Shown here: one piece after another, positions 58,001 to 64,000 of the stretch
Layout: each line of letters begins with the position of its first letter
How positions within the stretch are numbered: the stretch's first letter is position 1
From: Bretschneidera sinensis
Taxonomy: Eukaryota; Streptophyta; Magnoliopsida; Brassicales; Akaniaceae
Direction of reading: 5' to 3'
Assembly: GCA_023935145.1 (NCBI GenBank)
Contig: CM043698.1
Span: 146,747,625-146,811,624, forward strand
Length of the DNA stretch: 64,000 bases
The notes under the pieces: generated by a model
Databases searched by the model: none
Told to the model about the DNA's origin: nothing
Seen by the model: the letters and a program-made list of their open reading frames with translations, nothing else
Position numbers and translations under genes: made by a program

Positions 58001-58975
58001 CATTGAAATATAAATGACCAAGATTTTTATAAAACATTGGGCATAAACATCTGCAAGCATAGTATAGTTATTTATTTTAATGATTTGCAGTAACCAAACC
58101 AAAAGTTCTTTTCTTTTCCTGTCTTCCAATTTATCAGAAGCCAAACAAACATTAAGAGACCAATGATAGATAACTAATTACTAATATAGAATCTAAAGTA
58201 ATTATATTCATTAATTGTCACCAAGTTGCTATTATAATTCATAATGATTAATTTACCCGAAAAAACAAATAGGGCCTCTGCAGAGTTAACTTCACCCTGA
58301 TCACTTCCACAAAACAAGTAAATGGTTCAAAATCCATTCTGTTTTCGCATTCATTTCTCTTATCTCACGTAATTTCCAAGCAAAACAAACCCACGAAAAA
58401 ATTAAACTAAAAAATAGAAACACGAAAAAGATGACCACTGTTTCATTTAGTAAAAGAACATATTAAATATCAAAATCAAAATTTCGGCTAAAACTTACTG
58501 TCATAATACACACACACACACACTATTATCGCGTCTGTGTTAGAGTTTAGTAAGAAAGGGTTTTGTTTTACCTGCCAACAACCATGGCTAGGGTTTTTAT
58601 GTAGCTATCGATGATCTCGTCCCTGGTAGGTTCACCCTCAGGCTTCTCCACGACCACGAGCCAGTGCTCGAAATCGCATCCATCGAGCAAAATCGTCTCC
58701 TTGGGTGGGCGATTGGACCAGTTAGGGCTAGGATCGTTCAGCGAAGAAGACGTCGCGCGCGTCGACAACGCTCTCGGACCCACGCCGCATATCCCAGCGG
58801 AGAAAACGGCGGTGAGAGGTCGGACGCGGTTGAGGAGAAAGGAAGTAGATAGAGAATTTGAGGCTTTGGAGAGGGAAGGAGGAGAAGAGAAAGAGCGAGA
58901 GAACATGAGAGAGAGAGAAGTTAGAGTTTTAGTGGGTTTGGAGAGAAGAGAGCGAGAGAGGGTTTGAGTAGCCAT
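55061..58975 (-). CDS. MORF8: Multiple organellar RNA editing factor, MORF8/RIP1-like (four exons)
   Basis: MORF proteins bind pentatricopeptide editing factors and are needed for C-to-U RNA editing in mitochondria and chloroplasts. Exons 58975-58572, 56689-56592, 56494-56429 and 56004-55061 join in phase to 503 aa. Residues 1-75 are Ser/Arg-rich and acid-poor, an organelle transit peptide. The MORF domain runs from about residue 85 (PPKETILLDGCDFEHWLVVV) through SVSTRCYFAFGALV and LPKVRWVLPDSYLDVRNKDY to about 210 (AVPYDPKYHEEWIKNN). It is followed by an Arg/Asn-rich stretch and a long tail of GGMPPSN-type repeats, the mark of the MORF8 subgroup, though longer than usual. It ends NTQYQTNYSPNRDE. 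Intron 1 (1.9 kb) holds a tandem duplication and an L1 insert. No disabling change is visible. Confidence 0.92.
55300..55806 (-). repeat. Coding minisatellite in the MORF8-like tail (39- and 42-bp units)
   Basis: Between about 55430 and 55670 the 39-base unit encoding GGMPPSNTGPNNY repeats about seven times. Between about 55670 and 55806 a 42-base unit encoding GGMPPSNVGGPNNT repeats three times. Degenerate NMGGMPP units continue toward 55200. Unit copies are nearly identical, so the array has been homogenised recently. Confidence 0.9.
56848..57509. repeat. Tandem duplication in MORF8 intron 1
   Basis: 56850-56960 plus 57188-57297 form one unit; 57298-57509 is the second unit (about 212 bp). 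Shared landmarks are GGGAGAAGAAAACTCCTT, CCCAGGGGCCC and CACGATATTGG. The first unit is interrupted by the L1 insert. Confidence 0.85.
56968..57180 (+). mobile_element. 5'-truncated L1-type LINE insertion, 213 bp
   Basis: It is flanked by AACCAAG at 56961-56967 and AACCAAG at 57181-57187, a 7-bp target duplication. The plus strand encodes the last residues of a LINE ORF2 (KERNRRAFEGVERS..., NFWVKGNCFENFF), followed by a short 3' UTR and an A-rich tail. It lies antisense to the MORF8-like gene. The second duplication unit shows the empty site. Confidence 0.8.
57803..57985. mobile_element. Possible short solo LTR in MORF8 intron 1
   Basis: It begins TGTTGAGATATATAT, contains a TATA-like TCTATATATAGA and ends TATCAATTCTACA, a layout common for Copia LTRs. 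No target duplication is visible, so the limits and identity are uncertain. Confidence 0.4.
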
Positions 58976-59010
58976 TGTTGTTGTTGTTGCCTGCTGGGGG
59001 GTTTGTAGAT

Positions 59011-59045
59011 AAACCCTAGCACAGAGTTTGGTGTGGGGTTTTATA
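59011..59045 (-). promoter_or_regulatory. Core promoter of the MORF8-like gene: TATA box and telo-box
   Basis: The minus strand has TATAAAA (59045-59039) about 65 bases before the ATG, and CTAGGGTTT (59019-59011) between them. Telo-boxes are frequent in promoters and leaders of plant housekeeping genes for translation and organelle function. Confidence 0.6.
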
Positions 59046-59099
59046 GTGGGAAGGATAAGGTAAAAATAAATGACCTATTTTCACTTTTAGGGGAAACGC

Positions 59100-61881
59100 C
59101 GAAACGGTATAAAGGGCATTGCTGTTGTTCTCTGTTATACGAGAAATACTTTGTTGGCTCCGAGTTTAAGAATTAAGTTTTATGTGGATTAAAAAATTTA
59201 TTGATAAAAAAGTGTTATTGGTAATGTTATATTTTGAGTTTTACATTTATATAGATATTATTAATAAAAAAATTTAAAATTATTAATAAAATTTTCAACA
59301 AGTATAAAATCGAAATTAATATTTTAAATCCGAACCAATCAATAATTTTATATTCTATACTCTCTTAATAAATTTCTTACGATTTACTTTTCAAATTTTA
59401 CATTTTAATCTTATTTTCTCGAGAATCTCAACCTAATCTGTTCAACTTCCATTGGATGTAGTTTTTGATCAATGATTGAAAGATTACATGTAATTGATTA
59501 TTTTATATTTACAACAATAATCTAATATATTTCATTTCAATCAATCGAGATCTCAAAATGTTCAAATACATTTGATTTGGTATGATAATCATTGACTCAA
59601 ATGTTTCAAAAAAATTTCACAATCTTAAAATTGTCCTCGTTATGATAAATAAATTGCCCCCACAAATATTAAAATATATCTAACCTTAAGTAAATTGTCC
59701 ACAAATATTTCGAAAACTTTAGGTTTATGAGTAAGTTATTTATAAGTGTTTTTTTTGGTTAATTTTTTATTAAAAAAAAGGTAATGATCTTGATCTATTT
59801 GAGGAAATTATGTAATATATTATTAGCAGCTTTAGAATTTCTTAAAAAAGAGATTACTTCTGATTGGTTAGGAATTACTTGTAACAATTAATACCTTTTC
59901 CTAAATGCTACACAAGTGATTACTTTTAAGTTTCTAATAAATAAAATAATTAGAAAATTTATTATAACAAATGTGAAAATATTTTCACAACCGATTTAAT
60001 TAAGCTTATGTTATAAATAAACAAAACCTTAAACTTATGAGGTTCACAATATTTTTCACTCGATCTCAAATCATCTAACGTGTTTTTTTTTTTTTTGTGA
60101 TTAATAGTGTGAGTAAATTTATTGGCTATTACACTTCATATATTTTGTACTAATCCATTGCCTCTTACATGAATTCTATAGAAAAAGATCGGTTAGTATA
60201 AAAGGATTTAGAAATTTTTTTTTAAAGGTAGAAATTATTAATTTTTTCAAGATTTGCAAAAGAAAAAAAAAGTTACGATTGAAGATTTATAGTTATTTCA
60301 CTTTCCATATAAAAAAAAAAATTGGATTAATGAATGATATATATATATATAATGGTGGAACTAAAATTCATTAAAAAAGCGCGCCTCAACCACCTTCGCT
60401 AAAGCTTCAGTGATGAGTTTATATTTTTTTTTTATGTAAACTTACACTTTGTTTAAAATAAATGAATTCTATAAATTTTATTAAATTTATTTTGAATTTT
60501 ATAATTGTCTCATATTTGGAAAAAAAAATATCTATAATTTATTTGGAAATGAATTACTATGGAATTAAGTTGACTTGTTACAAATTTCATCAAAATTAAT
60601 ATAATTACAAATGACGAGTACAAAGTTGCGTTGACCAAAATACTCTATTTTCCTCATTCTCCCTCTCCCTTCCTTCTTTTTTTTTTTAATTTCTCATTTA
60701 TTTCAAACATTTAAAATATGAGAATTCAAATTCTACAAATTAAAATTAAAAAAAAAATCCAAACATAAAAATTTATATCGGTTCATTTGTAAATGAATTT
60801 TATTTTCAATTCATTTGAAAATTATATGAATTCTATTTTCATTTGATTCCAAACGAAATATTAAGTTTTGTCCAGTAGAATTTATGAAATGGATTTTGTT
60901 TTTTAAAAAAAACAAAAATTATGCGAAACAACCCCAACTAAAGATTATTTTTGTGAAAATAAATAAATTTAAATCAACACAAAAAAATTATTTTAACAAT
61001 TATAAACCTAAACTCTAACTAGGTCATATAGTACCTTAATAAGGTTAACAGGTGGTGGATGGAGTATAATCTTTCCATTAATCAAATGAATCCAAAATTT
61101 GTGTCAAATATGACACAAATGTCAATCATTTTAGCCTTAGTTCTCCAACCAACTAAACTATTGAGCTGTCACTTGGTTGGAAGATAATGAGGCCACCAAC
61201 ACCCAAGTCCCAACCCTCTACAGTCAATAATCAGCTCACCAGAAAGAAAACAGCACAAAAGAAGCAAACCAACTTTTACTTGGGTTGCTTTCTTGTGGCT
61301 CTCCAATTTTCCAAAAAAACTGCCTGAGCCCATGCATGCCAACTTTTAACAATTGCCTTTTGGTTTAATTCCACATAAAGTTTCCAAACTTTGATTAAAT
61401 TTCACATAGATCCTTAACGTTTGAATTTTGACAATCACACCCCTGTAGTAATTATTTGTGGCAATATAATCCTTAATTAGATCCAAATTTTGCCCAATTA
61501 ATTTGATAAAAAATGTGTGAAAATACCAAAAAAAAAGAGCAGGTTTAAATCCCTAAATTATTAAGAGAGAAGTAAGGCGTGGTTGCCCCTTTTTTTTGTC
61601 TTTTCATATGTTTTTGTCAAATTATTTGGAAGAAATTTGGGTTGAGGGACTATATTACTACAAATTAATACTACAAGGGTGCTATTGTTAGAATTCAAAC
61701 ATTAAAAATCTAAGTGCAACTCGATCAAAGTTCAAGACTTCCTGTGCAATTAACTTTTGTCCTTTCATTGCTTGTAACTTTTGTAGTAACTCACAGTTTG
61801 GTGTGTTAGCTTACCTCCTTATATGTTTCTTCACATATATCACATTTTCTCTCTCACATTTGAAACACTCTTCGTTTCTCA
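59100..61881. other. Intergenic; AT-rich region upstream of ABCG
   Basis: No gene is supported. (TA)n lies at about 60339-60351. About 60425-60900 has TE-like sequence with repeated AATTCTA/TAGAATT motifs. The last 70 bases are CT-rich (TTTTCTCTCTCACA), consistent with the leader of the ABCG gene, and TTATATG near 61817 may serve as its TATA element. Confidence 0.45.
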
Positions 61882-63717
61882 ATGGAATTGCCAGTGAAGT
61901 CACCTGTTTCGGGTGGCCGGAAAGCTTCATACAGACTAGAAACCAAAAATCTGTCATACAAACTATGCAGCATATTTGATGAGTTCAATTGGGTTTGTTG
62001 TGGTCGGTCTAAAATCATGAAAACAACCAAGTTTATTTTGAAGGATGTAAATTGTGAAGCAAAGCCAGGGGAGATTACCGCGATCGCTGGTCCTAGTGGA
62101 GCAGGGAAAACTACATTACTGGAGATTCTTGCTGGGAAGATTTTGCCGGCTAAAGTCTCAGGTCAAGTGCTTGTCAATGACAGGCCTATTGATGCAACAC
62201 ATTTTCGGAGAATTTCCGGATATGTTACACAAGATGATACCTTATTTCCATTACTTACTGTTGAAGAAACACTTATGTATAGTGCACTTTTAAGGCTAAC
62301 AGGCGGGCGCAAAGAGGCTGCAACAAGAGTGAGAGTACTAATAAATGAGCTTGGATTGGATCATGTTGCTGGTTCAAGGATTGGTGAGGGATCAAATTGT
62401 GGAATTTCGGGTGGGGAAAGGCGCAGAGTTTCCATTGGAGTTGATCTAGTTCATGACCCTGCTGTTGTATTGATTGATGAACCAACTTCAGGGCTTGATT
62501 CAGCATCAGCTCTTCATACAATGACACTGCTGAAATCAATGGTGGTTAGTCAAGGTAAGACAATTGTTTTGACAATCCACCAACCTGGTTTTCGTATCCT
62601 CCAGCTGTTTGATAAAATTGTTTTGCTTTCAAATGGATTTCTGGTCCATAATGGATCATTGAATCTGCTTGAAGAGAGGCTAAAGTTTTCTGCAGGTCAT
62701 CGAATTCCTCCTCATGTCAATGTGCTAGAATTTGCCATTGATGTTATTGAAAGTCTGGGTATACAAAATTCAGGATCTCTCAGAAATCAATGTTTTCAAC
62801 AGATTATAAATAATGAAGATCATAAATTGAGGAATCCTGAAGAAATCATTCTTCTTTCTTACACTAACTCTATATTCGAGGAGGTGTTAATACTAGGACA
62901 AAGATTTTGCAGCAACATTTTTAGAACAAAGCAGCTTTTTGCCACAAGAGTTATACAAGCTTTAGTGGCTGGATTTATACTCGGAACGATATATTTGAAG
63001 GTGGGAAATGATACAGGAAGGGTAGATTTACAAACCCGAATCGGGTTTTTTGCTTTCAGTCTCACCTTCTTGCTATCTTCCACAACGGAAGGCCTTCCAA
63101 TTTTCTTGCAGGAGAGAAGGATTTTGATGAGGGAAACTTCAAGAGGAGCTTATAGAGTTTCTTCTTATGTTTTATCCAACACCATCATCTTCTTTCCTTT
63201 TCTTTTGATGGTTGGCTTCCTCTTCACCACCCCAGTTTACTGGCTAGTTGGTTTGAGAAGGGAGATTGATGGATTTCTTTACTTCTCTCTGGTGGTTTGG
63301 CTGGTTCTTTTGATGTCAAATTCTTTTGTAGCTTGTTTTAGTGCTCTTATGCCAAACTTCATCATGGGGACATCAGTGATTTCAGGGCTGATGGGATCTT
63401 TCTTTCTCTTTTCTGGGTATTTTATCGTGAAGGATAACATACCAAATTACTGGATTTTCATGCATTATCTGAGCTTGTTCAAGTACCCATTTGAGTGTTT
63501 TATGATAAATGAGTACGGAGGAGAGCAAGGCAAGAGAAGATGCATAGAATTTCAGAGAGGAGAGTGTAGTTTATATGGAAGTGGGTTTTTAAGGCAGCAA
63601 GACATGAAGGAATCACAGAAATGGAGCAATTTAGCTGTGATGACTGGCTTTATAATTGGGTATAGAGTGCTTTGTTTTCTGATTTTGTGGTACAGATGTG
63701 ACAGTAGAAGAAAATAA
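61882..63717 (+). CDS. ABC transporter G family half-transporter, ABCG10-like (single exon)
   Basis: A complete intronless frame of 611 aa starting [18 protein letters not shown]. One nucleotide-binding domain: Walker A GPSGAGKT (70-77), Q-loop Gln117, signature ISGGERRR (about 175-182), Walker B VVLIDE (195-200) and H-loop His233 in TIHQP. The C-terminal membrane domain (about 345-611) has around six helices, for example [37 protein letters not shown] and [15 protein letters not shown]. The domain order NBD-TMD defines the WBC/ABCG half-size class, which acts as dimers in a cell membrane and exports lipids, hormones or phenylpropanoids. The N-terminus and lack of introns fit the ABCG5/8/10/23 branch; I favour ABCG10, but the substrate cannot be read from the sequence. 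All catalytic motifs are intact. Confidence 0.93.
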   Translation: MELPVKSPVSGGRKASYRLETKNLSYKLCSIFDEFNWVCCGRSKIMKTTKFILKDVNCEAKPGEITAIAGPSGAGKTTLLEILAGKILPAKVSGQVLVNDRPIDATHFRRISGYVTQDDTLFPLLTVEETLMYSALLRLTGGRKEAATRVRVLINELGLDHVAGSRIGEGSNCGISGGERRRVSIGVDLVHDPAVVLIDEPTSGLDSASALHTMTLLKSMVVSQGKTIVLTIHQPGFRILQLFDKIVLLSNGFLVHNGSLNLLEERLKFSAGHRIPPHVNVLEFAIDVIESLGIQNSGSLRNQCFQQIINNEDHKLRNPEEIILLSYTNSIFEEVLILGQRFCSNIFRTKQLFATRVIQALVAGFILGTIYLKVGNDTGRVDLQTRIGFFAFSLTFLLSSTTEGLPIFLQERRILMRETSRGAYRVSSYVLSNTIIFFPFLLMVGFLFTTPVYWLVGLRREIDGFLYFSLVVWLVLLMSNSFVACFSALMPNFIMGTSVISGLMGSFFLFSGYFIVKDNIPNYWIFMHYLSLFKYPFECFMINEYGGEQGKRRCIEFQRGECSLYGSGFLRQQDMKESQKWSNLAVMTGFIIGYRVLCFLILWYRCDSRRK

Positions 63718-64000
63718 ACAGTTTTAGAAGGAGAGACATTTGTTTCTTCCTCTTTTCGTTTCCTTTTTTTCCCTTCTTCAAATATTTTTATTCACTCGTA
63801 TATAGGATCATCAAACCAATGTATTATCTTAAGATTATAATTTGTTTAGAAATTAGATTTATTCATAAATGAATTGTAGCCTATACTTGATGCTTAACAT
63901 AAAAGAAAACTTGGTCAGTATTGGCCTGAGGTGAAAATCAGTTCAGTCCAAGCACTTCCACATGTTTTGCTTCACTTTAAAAGAGTTGCAGATGCTAGAC
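63718..64000 (+). other. 3' UTR and downstream of the ABCG gene
   Basis: T-rich sequence directly after the stop codon. No canonical AATAAA is obvious near the end of the gene, and no further gene starts before the window edge. Confidence 0.4.

Noticed and set aside
58611..58967. Plus-strand open frame of 118 codons
   Set aside because: It is antisense to MORF8 exon 1, which has the transit peptide and MORF domain start; the GC-rich exon leaves other frames open.
1..64000. tRNA and rRNA genes
   Set aside because: None was recognised by eye. The TGGTATCAGAGC matches are retrotransposon primer-binding sites, not tRNA genes. A tRNAscan run would settle this.

Overview
The window is nuclear DNA from a flowering plant, most likely a eudicot. 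It is AT-rich, its genes have GT-AG introns, and its families are plant ones: G-type lectin S-receptor kinases, a MORF organellar RNA-editing factor, a pollen Ole e 1-type protein and an ABCG half-transporter. The space between genes is filled with LTR retrotransposons primed by initiator-Met tRNA, hAT remains, foldback elements and a short L1 insertion. I cannot name the species.

Layout. 1-1797 is the 5' part (minus strand) of a Copia element. 1798-4833 is the left half of a duplicated locus. 4834-19957 is a cluster of five S-receptor kinase loci: four decayed and one (16519-19957) almost complete. 20960-26661 is a pile of Copia, hAT and Gypsy fragments. 27959-28714 is a pollen Ole e 1-like gene on the minus strand. 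29078-30799 is the right half of the duplicated locus. 30810-40544 is a SIRE/Maximus-type Copia element with a third ORF. 42804-43307 is a solo LTR with a perfect target duplication. 43474-51251 is the full-length sister of the duplicated locus and carries a NUMOD3-motif gene that is now broken. 55061-58975 is a MORF8-like gene (minus). 61882-63717 is an intronless ABCG gene.

The most informative structure is the relation of three segments, all on the plus strand: 1798-4833 matches 43474-47033, and 29078-30799 matches 47214-48927. The first and third segments do not overlap and lie in the right order, so they look like two halves of one paralog split by about 24 kb that carries the receptor-kinase cluster and the pollen gene. 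The whole copy supplies the empty site for the Copia insertion at 1399-1797 and shows that the left half lost its promoter by a deletion between 5-bp repeats.

The candidate for an undescribed system is the Copia element at 30810-40544. Arrays of the palindrome CCAGTCGACTGG lie upstream of the TATA box in the LTR and again upstream of a second TATA box that precedes the third ORF. Its leader RNA would carry a tandem array of 21-nt units, most of which fold as a 5-bp stem closed by a GNRA loop. The unit number differs between the LTRs (3 versus 6).

The genes that look functional are the MORF8-like gene, the ABCG gene and the pollen Ole e 1 gene. The best receptor kinase has two splice-site problems that may leave it as a secreted S-domain protein or a pseudogene.
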